NCBI RefSeq assembly: GCF_005877885.1
Contig: NZ_VCHY01000001.1
Span: 186,001 to 250,000, forward strand
DNA: 64,000 nucleotides
DNA from: Labilibacter sediminis
GTDB taxonomy: Bacteria; Bacteroidota; Bacteroidia; Bacteroidales; Marinilabiliaceae
Direction: 5' to 3'
Shown: piece after piece, positions 28,024-36,061 of the stretch
Numbering within the stretch: position 1 is the first letter of the stretch
Layout: each line of letters begins with the position of its first letter
The notes under the pieces: model-generated
Told to the model about the DNA's origin: nothing
The model's input: the letters and a program-made list of their open reading frames with translations, nothing else
The model's database searches: none
Made by a program: the position numbers and the translations under genes

Positions 28024-30384
28024 TTATTTCTTTATCAACTTGACCGGCTGGTAACCTTCAAGCTGCAACAAATAAACTCCCGTTTTAAGATCTTCAACAT
28101 TAATTTGATTCATAGCCCGTCCCTCTCTTACTTTTAGGCCCATCAAATCAATAACCATATAACGGTTTTCTTTAACCAGACCTGTTAGGTTAACTATTCC
28201 ATCCGTTGGATTTGGCGCAAAATTTAATTTTGGCAAATGTGTATAATCGCCAACAGCCGAATCGGTTATCTTAGCATTACATGCACCAATATTTGGTGTA
28301 CCTGATGAAAGATCAATAGGATTACCATAATAATCAACAGTTGGGTACTCTGGTACATCTATAAAAATACCACTACCTGCTCCCGGGATCGGAGGGCCGG
28401 GGTTTGCGACACCCGCATCAATAGCCGGGCTATTTTCACCAATCTGATATTTATCTACTGTTTCTTCTTCGCTTAATGTGAACAAAGGATTACCTGTTAC
28501 TGGGTTTGTATCCAGATTTTTAAAACTCTGATTTACTGCACCAAAATATAAGTTGTTACGCATATATAATTCAGTACCGTTATTTTTAACCACCATTTGT
28601 TTTGCGCCCATTCCTGAACCATTGGTGGAGTAAAATACATTGTTGAATATGTGTGTATTTTTTGCATTGATATCAATCGCTGTACTGTATGGTTGGTCGA
28701 TAACAACCGTATTATTATAAATGTAGCTATAATCACAAAAATGTTCGCCAGACGGGGCGTTCTGATTGATCCAAAGGGTATGATTGCTATTTACCCAGCC
28801 CGGATTATTTCTCCAACCATCATTGACACTCACATTAAAACGGTACACCGCATTCACATTACCGCCCAATATTTCTACAAAACCACCTTCACAATCTTCC
28901 ATATAGTTATATTGAACAAAGGTATTATGGTTTTCGTGGTCGATATGAATACCGTGAGAATCAAGATATCCACGAGTACTGATGCATCGGTTACGTTGAA
29001 TAACTGTGTTGTAACAACGCCAGGTCCACACTGAACTACCCCTATTAGGCATGCGAGGATCAATATCTGAACCCGGATGGTCAAACAAGTTATCTTCAAT
29101 TAAGCAATTATAAGTTTTGGTAGGTAAAATACAAGTACCTCCCAGATAGTGAAACTCATTATTTCTGAATACAAGATTCATGTTTCGGTTTATCATTTCA
29201 TCGCCAACACCGGTTGCTCCTCCCGCATGCTTCATGTGCACACCTAACCTTTGCAGATCGGTAAAATAACAATCTTCCATTAATACATCCTGGATGTTTT
29301 TTTCCTGTCCCACAACCGTATTTTTAGCACTATAAATCCTTACGGCTGCCACTTCCAGTCCATTAAACGAATCTTCACCTTCTTCTTGCAGTATAGGTTT
29401 AGGAGCATATACATTTTGGAAGGTCATATTACGAAACACAAAATTACGCATCACCTCAGTTCCCGTGTTCAGAATGTAAATACCAAAGGCATCCGTTTCG
29501 TCCACTCCAGGGCGATCAACCATTCGTTCGTTATTGATTTCCAATCCATCGAAAATAATATTGTCATGGTTTTCTACCAAAACAGCTTCCTGGTAGTCAC
29601 CTCCTCCGGCTTCACCAACTTCTCCGGTAATAATCGGCTTTGCTCCCTCTCCATAAGAAGTTATCGTGATAGGCTCTTCAGTTGTTCCTGAACCATTCAA
29701 AACAAAATGCCCATCAAAACGATCGCCACATTTAAAATTAACCGTATTACCAGGCTTTAAACTTGCTAAGCTAATCCGGTCCAGAGTTTTCCATGGAGAG
29801 TCAATCGTACCATCATTGGCATCATCTCCTTCCGAGCTACTTAAATAATAGTCTGAAAGTTCTTGAACAGCCATTTCTTCCACCTTAATATCATCCACCT
29901 TTAAGGTACCTGACCAGTTGTGATATATTCCCAACTGAACACTACTTACTCCTTCTCCGGCCACAAATATTATTTCGTGGGATATCCACTGTGTTTTCTG
30001 TTCTTCCGTAGGTGTAACGTCGGCATTTTGCTTTATCAAGGTAGTCCCATCCGATTGATACACTCGCAGGTGTCGTTTAAAAGGGCTCATGGTTGATACA
30101 GTATATTTATATGAACTACCGGGTGTTACGCTAATTACCTTGCGAAATTGCATATTGGCCGCTCCATTAACACTAGCCTCCCAGGATGCATATTGATTGG
30201 AATTATCACCTTGTACCGTAGTGGTAATTGCTTCAGTATAAGCTGGATTTTTCAACAATATGTACCCTTGCTGAATAAGGTCAGTTCCCAGGGTGTAGTT
30301 TTCGAAGTTATCTTCAAAAACAAGCTGACCAATTATCGTGTGGCCAATAAAAACCATCATTAACACTGTTACTATTATCTTCAT
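28024..30384 (-). CDS. Large secreted parallel beta-helix protein with T9SS tail
   Basis: The frame extends to an ATG at 30414, but the ATG at 30384 gives a standard signal peptide (MKIIVTVLMMVFIGHTIIG), so I prefer 786 residues. A carbohydrate-binding-like beta domain of about 150 residues comes first (FEDNFENYTLGTDL, WSGTLKVDDIKV). Then comes the same YYLSSSEGDDANDGT start and PbH1 repeats as in the protein at 12718 (FRNMTF, FRNNEF, IEDNLF, IQRNRC, YIYNNTVV, THIFNNVF). The C-terminus is a T9SS sorting domain (FAPNPTDG, TGVYLLQLEGY, LIKK). It is probably a surface or extracellular glycan lyase or binding protein of an unassigned family. It sits between GH16 (about 45 bp from the end of its frame) and two sulfatases. 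Confidence 0.82.
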   Translation of the reverse strand: MKIIVTVLMMVFIGHTIIGQLVFEDNFENYTLGTDLIQQGYILLKNPAYTEAITTTVQGDNSNQYASWEASVNGAANMQFRKVISVTPGSSYKYTVSTMSPFKRHLRVYQSDGTTLIKQNADVTPTEEQKTQWISHEIIFVAGEGVSSVQLGIYHNWSGTLKVDDIKVEEMAVQELSDYYLSSSEGDDANDGTIDSPWKTLDRISLASLKPGNTVNFKCGDRFDGHFVLNGSGTTEEPITITSYGEGAKPIITGEVGEAGGGDYQEAVLVENHDNIIFDGLEINNERMVDRPGVDETDAFGIYILNTGTEVMRNFVFRNMTFQNVYAPKPILQEEGEDSFNGLEVAAVRIYSAKNTVVGQEKNIQDVLMEDCYFTDLQRLGVHMKHAGGATGVGDEMINRNMNLVFRNNEFHYLGGTCILPTKTYNCLIEDNLFDHPGSDIDPRMPNRGSSVWTWRCYNTVIQRNRCISTRGYLDSHGIHIDHENHNTFVQYNYMEDCEGGFVEILGGNVNAVYRFNVSVNDGWRNNPGWVNSNHTLWINQNAPSGEHFCDYSYIYNNTVVIDQPYSTAIDINAKNTHIFNNVFYSTNGSGMGAKQMVVKNNGTELYMRNNLYFGAVNQSFKNLDTNPVTGNPLFTLSEEETVDKYQIGENSPAIDAGVANPGPPIPGAGSGIFIDVPEYPTVDYYGNPIDLSSGTPNIGACNAKITDSAVGDYTHLPKLNFAPNPTDGIVNLTGLVKENRYMVIDLMGLKVREGRAMNQINVEDLKTGVYLLQLEGYQPVKLIKK

Positions 30385-30522
30385 ACCTATGTTTTTTTTT
30401 GCACGAACTAACATCCGCAGATGTAGATTTTTAATTTAAACAAACATACGCAAATGATAGTTTTCTTATTGTTCAGGTATTAACCAATTCTGACCGGATA
30501 TTGGCTAATTTTTAATAACATT

Positions 30523-31932
30523 TTACTTCTTACCCTTCTTCCCTCTGTTCTTCCATTTTTCGGTATGAATAAGGCCTAGAAAAGTCGGATCTATTAATTG
30601 ATCTGCCCATTCATCTAGAATAACTTTCAACTCTTTAACTTTGCCAGGCATCAGCTTAGCCAGGTTATTTTTCTCACCAATATCTTTACTTAAGTCATAT
30701 AGCTCCTTAACCTTTGTTTGCTTGTTCAGAACCAGCTTGTAGTCGCCATCGCGCACAGCAAAACGCTGCTGATCAAACTTTCTTAAGTAGATGTTTTGAT
30801 GTGGTGCTTTTTTGTTTTTCCCGGTAACATACGGTACCAGATTCACACCATCCAAAGGTCGTTTATTATTAACAGGTGAATCAGCCAATTCAGAGATCGT
30901 GGCGAAAATATCCAGTGATGATACCGGAAAATCATAGATTAGCGGCTCTATCTGCCCTTTCCATCTCAGTGCAAACGGTACACGGTAGCCCCCTTCGTAA
31001 TGCGAACTTTTACCTTCACGAAGTGGTCCGTTATCCGATGCATTCTTATGTTCCGGGCCACCATTGTCTGATAAGAAGAAAATTAATGTGTTATCATCAA
31101 TCTCCAGCTCCTCCAGTTTATTCAACACCCGGCCTACACCATCATCCAATGCACTCACCATGGATGCATAGATTTTGCGTTTGGGATCCTCGATGTGCTC
31201 AAAGCGTGCCAGATACTCATCCGTGGTCTGCAACGGTAAGTGGGGCGCGTTATAGGACAGAAACATAAAAAATGGTTCATCAGCATTGCGTTCAACAAAT
31301 CGCACTGCCTCATCCGAAAATTCATCGGTCAGGTACTTCTTTGTCTGTACCGGTTCATGGTCACGCATAATCCATGTGCGGTAACTATCCGATTCCCCTG
31401 TGATGGCATAACTATCTTTAATGGTCAATTCTTCCGGTAAATAACGATGACCTCCCCCCAGGTGTCCGAAAAATTCAGTAAATCCTCTGTTAAGGGGATG
31501 ATGCGTTTCCTTATGCGCCCCCATGTGCCATTTACCAATAACAGTTGATTGATAACCAACCTGAGCCAATGATTCCGCAATGATTGTTTCATCTGTTGTG
31601 AGACCCATATTAGGGTTATCGGGGCGATATTGGGGGTTACGCTCAAAACCAAAGCGTTGCTGATAACGACCGGTCAGAAAGCCAGCACGACTAGGGCTAC
31701 ACACCGAATATGAGGTGTAGCCATTGGTAAAATTCACCCCTTCGTTGGCAATCCGATCAATATTTGGTGTTGGTATATCCTTGCACCCGTTAAATCCCAC
31801 ATCGGCATAGCCTAAATCATCGGCCATGATAACGATTAAATTAGGCTTTTTACTTTTCGATTTAGCCTCAACTTTTACCCCTTGAATTCCTATAATTAAA
31901 AGAGAAAATATTATAATATAAAAATACTTCAT
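30523..31932 (-). CDS. Type I sulfatase (Cys-type)
   Basis: A 469-residue sulfatase with a signal peptide. MADDLGYADVG carries the metal ligands, CSPSR (Cys78) followed by AGFLTGR is the formylglycine motif, GKWHMGAH follows, and FLSDNGGPEH is the second metal site. The Lys-rich C-terminus (RGKKGKK) is unremarkable. It starts only 3 bp after the stop of the next sulfatase (31936), so the two genes are translationally close and co-transcribed. Together with GH16 and the beta-helix protein it suggests a sulfated glycan target. Confidence 0.93.
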   Translation of the reverse strand: MKYFYIIIFSLLIIGIQGVKVEAKSKSKKPNLIVIMADDLGYADVGFNGCKDIPTPNIDRIANEGVNFTNGYTSYSVCSPSRAGFLTGRYQQRFGFERNPQYRPDNPNMGLTTDETIIAESLAQVGYQSTVIGKWHMGAHKETHHPLNRGFTEFFGHLGGGHRYLPEELTIKDSYAITGESDSYRTWIMRDHEPVQTKKYLTDEFSDEAVRFVERNADEPFFMFLSYNAPHLPLQTTDEYLARFEHIEDPKRKIYASMVSALDDGVGRVLNKLEELEIDDNTLIFFLSDNGGPEHKNASDNGPLREGKSSHYEGGYRVPFALRWKGQIEPLIYDFPVSSLDIFATISELADSPVNNKRPLDGVNLVPYVTGKNKKAPHQNIYLRKFDQQRFAVRDGDYKLVLNKQTKVKELYDLSKDIGEKNNLAKLMPGKVKELKVILDEWADQLIDPTFLGLIHTEKWKNRGKKGKK

Positions 31933-31935
31933 AAC

Positions 31936-33486
31936 TTATAATTCAATGCCTACTATTTGGCAGATTTCTGTATATAACTGTTTTTTATTTTTTTGATATT
32001 CAGACATACCGGCCAGGTTATTCCATTCATAAGGGTCATTCGGATGATAATATAACTCCTCCTGACCACTGGCATAACGGATATAACGCCATTCCTTGGT
32101 ACGGTAGGAATAGTGTTGTCCTTCAACTGTTGTATTAGCCCCTATATTTCCAACGATGCTTAAGGCACCGCTTGGCCCTTCCCATTTTCTTTTAGCACTC
32201 TTATCAAATAATGGCACCAGGCTGTAACCACCCAGATTGCCACCTTGCTCGTTAAATTTGTTATCGCCTTTTAAATCACAATAATCAACAAGTGTTGGGT
32301 AAATATCCACCAATGATACTGACTGTTCAATTTTGGCACCAACATTGGTATCCGGTGCTTTTATGACCATAGGCACACGAGCGCTTTCTTCCCAGGGTGA
32401 ATTTTTAAACAGGTAATCTTTTTCACCCATTTGCCAACCATGGTCAGCAGTTAAGATTACAATGGTGTTATCCTTAAATTTACTATTCTCCACAGCTGTT
32501 AACACTTTCCCTATTTGTTCATCCACAAAAGCAACACAGGCCAGGTATGCTTGTAAAAAATGCTTTATAGCAAGTTCCCGATCACCCCCATAGGATTCTA
32601 ATAGCATACGGTAATATCGATATCCCTTGTTATTTGGATTGATACTATCTCTTAGGTAGGTATCCTCGGCATCACCAGCTAACCAACCAGCCAATTCCAG
32701 ATCTTCAATGGGAAACATATCAAAAAAACGATCAGGAGCGTGCAAAGGGGTATGTGGGTTTACAAAACCAACACCCATAAAAAATGGCTGCGTATTATTT
32801 TTGTCCTCCAACTCTTTTATTTTATTCTCAGCCCATTGAGCATGAAGCTCATCCTGCATCAAGTCTCGGTCGGCGTCGTTATTGTAGCGAAATGGCTTTT
32901 TATCCCAGCCATAAGCCCATGTTTCACAAGTTGACAAACGTCCATAGGAACCATCAATTGGTCCAATTGATTGATATGGTTGAGGGACTTCAGGATGTGC
33001 CACCAATTTATCTCCATCAAACGGGAAAGGACCATAGTTATGCTTGGTATTCATACCCCATTCATCCCAGGATTGGGGCTCATAATTACCATGCAATAGT
33101 TTACCCGTACCAAGCGTGTAATAACCATTCTCTTGAAAGAGTTGCATCAAAGTTTTATTATGCTTTAACACAGGCTGTTTTAATCGTCCTGTCCATCCAA
33201 AATCGTTTGAATCATGCGGATAAACACCCGTAAACAGACAATTACGAGAAGGCTGACAAACAGGAATATTAGATTGTGCATTCATAAACTGAACACCTGC
33301 GGCTGCCATGGCATCAATATTTGGAGTTTTAGCCTGTGGATGGCCTCCAAAAACACCTTGATAATCATTTAAATCATCACACATAATTAGTATGACATTA
33401 GGATGTTTATCCTTTGATCCTCCATATAATATTTCAGGAAGTACACACATAAACAGCAGGATTACACACTTTACAAATCTGATCAT
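31936..33486 (-). CDS. Type I sulfatase (Cys-type)
   Basis: A 516-residue sulfatase with a signal peptide. Landmarks are MCDDLNDYQG, the formylglycine motif CQPSR (Cys77) followed by NCLFTG, GTGKLLHG, and TADHGWQMGEK at the metal/His site. The CDDLND start and the TADHGWQ block indicate an iduronate-2-sulfatase-like group, different from the other two sulfatases here. The stop lies 3 bp before the next sulfatase. Activation needs a formylglycine maturase not seen in the window. Confidence 0.92.
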   Translation of the reverse strand: MIRFVKCVILLFMCVLPEILYGGSKDKHPNVILIMCDDLNDYQGVFGGHPQAKTPNIDAMAAAGVQFMNAQSNIPVCQPSRNCLFTGVYPHDSNDFGWTGRLKQPVLKHNKTLMQLFQENGYYTLGTGKLLHGNYEPQSWDEWGMNTKHNYGPFPFDGDKLVAHPEVPQPYQSIGPIDGSYGRLSTCETWAYGWDKKPFRYNNDADRDLMQDELHAQWAENKIKELEDKNNTQPFFMGVGFVNPHTPLHAPDRFFDMFPIEDLELAGWLAGDAEDTYLRDSINPNNKGYRYYRMLLESYGGDRELAIKHFLQAYLACVAFVDEQIGKVLTAVENSKFKDNTIVILTADHGWQMGEKDYLFKNSPWEESARVPMVIKAPDTNVGAKIEQSVSLVDIYPTLVDYCDLKGDNKFNEQGGNLGGYSLVPLFDKSAKRKWEGPSGALSIVGNIGANTTVEGQHYSYRTKEWRYIRYASGQEELYYHPNDPYEWNNLAGMSEYQKNKKQLYTEICQIVGIEL

Positions 33487-33885
33487 AACTATAATGCTTC
33501 TTAATTTTTACAATAGTCACAAATTAAGGCAAATAACGCTTAGTAAAAGGTGCAATAATTAACAAATACTAACAGAAAATTAACTGAAAACATCAAGTGC
33601 ATAGAACATGGATACTACAATTTACTCTATATTAACTTAACCACGAATTAATCGAATTAAACGAATTTTTAAACCACATTGTGTTTTATTAGTTTTTCGA
33701 AGGAAAGCAATTCGATTAATTCGTAAAATTAACTTCGCTGAACGCTGTTTCGCGGTTCATAAACTACATGCAAATCAAGCTATATAAATACTTTGGGGAT
33801 ATGGGAAAAGTCAGTGAAATTACACAAAAAAGCCCTGCTACTTATTCAGGTCACAGGGCTAAAAAATAATTAGTGATGATATTCT
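33487..33885. repeat. Intergenic region with a 15-bp inverted repeat
   Basis: No gene is seen. ACGAATTAATCGAAT at 33643-33657 is repeated exactly in reverse complement at 33710-33724, about 50 bp apart, followed by an AT-rich stretch. The region also holds the terminator at 33826. It is probably a remnant of a small palindromic repeat. Confidence 0.55.
33826..33866 (-). terminator. Terminator of the KDG kinase operon
   Basis: AAAAAAGCCCTG and CAGGGCT(A)6 form a strong hairpin with flanking A and T runs, about 20 bp beyond the stop of the minus-strand kinase gene. Confidence 0.8.
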
Positions 33886-34974
33886 TTATCGTACCACCCT
33901 ACCCGAAGCACTACCACCCATCAGGGCTTCCACTTCAGCTCTGGTTGAGAAGTTAAAATCTCCTTTAATTGAATGCTTTAAACATGAAGCTGCCACAGCA
34001 TACTTTATGGCTGTTTGAGGTTCACTTAGTTCAGCAGTGGTTAAAGCAAAGATTAAACCTCCTGCAAAAGAATCTCCTCCACCAACACGGTCGACTATAT
34101 TTTTGATTTGGTAAGGCTGATAATTGCCCTGTAAATCCAAAGGTGCAAAAGAGGCTGCATCTTGTTTTGGATCGTAAAGCATAGCTCCCCAGTTGTTATG
34201 CGATGCAGAGAGACTTTCGCGCAAGGTGATGGCCACTTTGCTCACATTCGGAAACTGTTGAACCACCTGACGTGCCACGTCGGGATAACGAGAGGTATCC
34301 AATGAACCGGAATGCACATCTGTATCCCCGGCCTGAATGCCGAGCACATCATGGCAATCTTCCTCATTGGCGATAACCACATCTATAAAAGGTAATATTT
34401 TACGCATGGTTTCCTGAGCCAGTTCACGAGCAGTTTTGGACGCATCCCACTTCCATAGTTTGCCTCGAAAATTTAAATCGATAGATACTGAAGCACCCGC
34501 TGCTTTTGCCTTTTGGGCAGCAACGAGCGTCGCATCAGCAGCATTCTTTGATAATGCAGGCGTAATACCGCTTAAGTGTAACCACTGCGCACCGTCAAAA
34601 ATACTGTCCCAATCATATTGATCTGCCGGGGTAATGGCAATTGCAGAATCTTCGCGGTCGTAAATAACATTACTTGGACGTTGGTTGGCTCCAGTTTCCA
34701 GAAAATAAAGCCCCAGACGACCATTGTCGGTTCGTAGTACATAGCTTGTATCAATACCTATGGCTCGGACTGAATCCATGGTTGCTTCCGCTAACGCGTG
34801 CTTCGGTAAAGCCGTCACATAACGTGCTTTTCCTCCAAAATTACATATCGAAGCCGCTACACTGGCTTCTGCCCCTGCATATGTTATTTCAAATTCACGT
34901 GTTTGTCTTAATCTTAAATTATCCGGTGAGGCCATGCGCCCCATTATTTCTCCAAATGTTACTATTGTTTTCAT
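33886..34974 (-). CDS. kdgK: 2-keto-3-deoxygluconate (KDG) kinase, PfkB family
   Basis: A 362-residue PfkB kinase of the KDG-kinase type. The N-terminus VTFGEIMGRMASPDNLR with AGAEASVAASICNFGG binds the sugar acid and the motif DRVGGGDSFAGG (near residue 300) is the catalytic loop with its Asp. It would make 2-keto-3-deoxy-6-phosphogluconate, the substrate of the aldolase encoded upstream at 35367. A palindromic repeat (34991-35352) lies between the two genes. Stereochemistry (gluconate or galactonate type) cannot be read from sequence. Confidence 0.9.
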   Translation of the reverse strand: MKTIVTFGEIMGRMASPDNLRLRQTREFEITYAGAEASVAASICNFGGKARYVTALPKHALAEATMDSVRAIGIDTSYVLRTDNGRLGLYFLETGANQRPSNVIYDREDSAIAITPADQYDWDSIFDGAQWLHLSGITPALSKNAADATLVAAQKAKAAGASVSIDLNFRGKLWKWDASKTARELAQETMRKILPFIDVVIANEEDCHDVLGIQAGDTDVHSGSLDTSRYPDVARQVVQQFPNVSKVAITLRESLSASHNNWGAMLYDPKQDAASFAPLDLQGNYQPYQIKNIVDRVGGGDSFAGGLIFALTTAELSEPQTAIKYAVAASCLKHSIKGDFNFSTRAEVEALMGGSASGRVVR

Positions 34975-34990
34975 ATTTGTTGTATCACGA

Positions 34991-35352
34991 GTATCAAGAT
35001 TATTGATAGTTATTAATATATTAATGTGTCAGGGCTTCCGCATTTAAGAGTGCTTTAAAAGAAACATCTTTTTACAAAAGAGAAAACTATATTTTGCTAA
35101 AGCCGTAAGGGCTTTTACTTTCTTCCTACAGCCGAAGAAAGTAAACAAAGAAGCCCGCCGACTGCACCACTCGCTTACCCACTAATTTCTTTATTTTGAG
35201 ACAGAAAGAACTCCCTGCGGTCAAACAACTTTCTATCTTTTCAAAATTAAAGAAAAGTGGGTCCCAAGCTACGTTGCTGATGTCGGTTGCTCGACTTGAA
35301 CCATTGTGTGTTTAAATGCGATTGCCCTAATTAATGTGTTATATCTTGATAC
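34991..35352. repeat. MITE-like element with perfect 10-bp inverted ends, inside an operon
   Basis: GTATCAAGAT at 34991-35000 and its exact reverse complement at 35343-35352 bound about 362 bp. Further inside, AGGGC-TTC-CGCATTTAA on the left mirrors TTTAAATGCGA-TT-GCCCT on the right. The centre contains CTTTCTTCCTACAGCCGAAG followed by AAAGTAAACAAAGAAG, of the same type as the repeats at 45.6 and 51.9 kb. It is non-coding and splits the aldolase and kinase genes. Confidence 0.7.
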
Positions 35353-35366
35353 ATCTGTCTTTTATT

Positions 35367-36044
35367 TTATTTATTATCCCTAATATCCTTGATCAACTGA
35401 CTAACTTCTCTGGCATTCTGTGTAATGGTTGCCCATCGTTCGCCCTTAATTAAATCCTGTTTGGCAATCCACGATCCTCCAATGGCCGTAATCAAGGGCG
35501 ACTTCAGGTATTCACCTGCGTTATTCAGATTTAAGCCTCCCAGAGGAATAAATTTTAAGCCAAGGTAGCTATAAGGTGCCACCATATTGCTCAGATGTTT
35601 CATACCACCCGATGTTTCAGCCGGGAAATACTTCAGTATACGACAACCTTGTTCAAGGGCCATCTCTATATCTGTTGAAGTCACCACTCCCGGAGCAAAT
35701 GACAATCCATAATCGTAAGCAGCTGCAATCACTTTGGGATTACAACCCGGTGCCACTGCAAAATCAGCACCCACTTTTGCTGCATTTTTAGCCTGCTCAA
35801 CTGTTAATACAGTGCCAAAACCAAGGGTTATTTCTGGTACCTCCTCTTTTATAACTTTGGCCGCATCCCAGGCCACCGGAGTGCGAAGCGTTAACTCAAT
35901 AGCAGATACTCCACCTGCCAACAATGCTTTGGCTACAGGTACAGCATGTTTCACTTCATCAATTACCAATACAGCGATTACGCCGGCATCGTCCACTTTT
36001 TTTATGATATCAGGCACCATGGCCTTTTGTGCAATTGGTTGCAT
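35367..36044 (-). CDS. KDPG/KHG aldolase
   Basis: A 225-residue bifunctional aldolase of the Eda family. Glu50 in AIELTLRTP is the proton relay and Lys138 in RILKYFPAE is the Schiff-base lysine; FGTVLT and AVAPGCNP are other family blocks. It would split 2-keto-3-deoxy-6-phosphogluconate (or its galactonate form) into pyruvate and glyceraldehyde-3-phosphate. The gene lies 17 bp after the stop of the GH78-like gene, in a clear operon. Confidence 0.92.
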   Translation of the reverse strand: MQPIAQKAMVPDIIKKVDDAGVIAVLVIDEVKHAVPVAKALLAGGVSAIELTLRTPVAWDAAKVIKEEVPEITLGFGTVLTVEQAKNAAKVGADFAVAPGCNPKVIAAAYDYGLSFAPGVVTSTDIEMALEQGCRILKYFPAETSGGMKHLSNMVAPYSYLGLKFIPLGGLNLNNAGEYLKSPLITAIGGSWIAKQDLIKGERWATITQNAREVSQLIKDIRDNK

Positions 36045-36061
36045 CTTTATCCTTCTATTAA

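Noticed and set aside
32784-33233. A 149-codon plus-strand open frame
   Set aside because: It lies wholly inside the sulfatase at 31936-33486 in antisense, has no recognisable domain and no ribosome-binding site.
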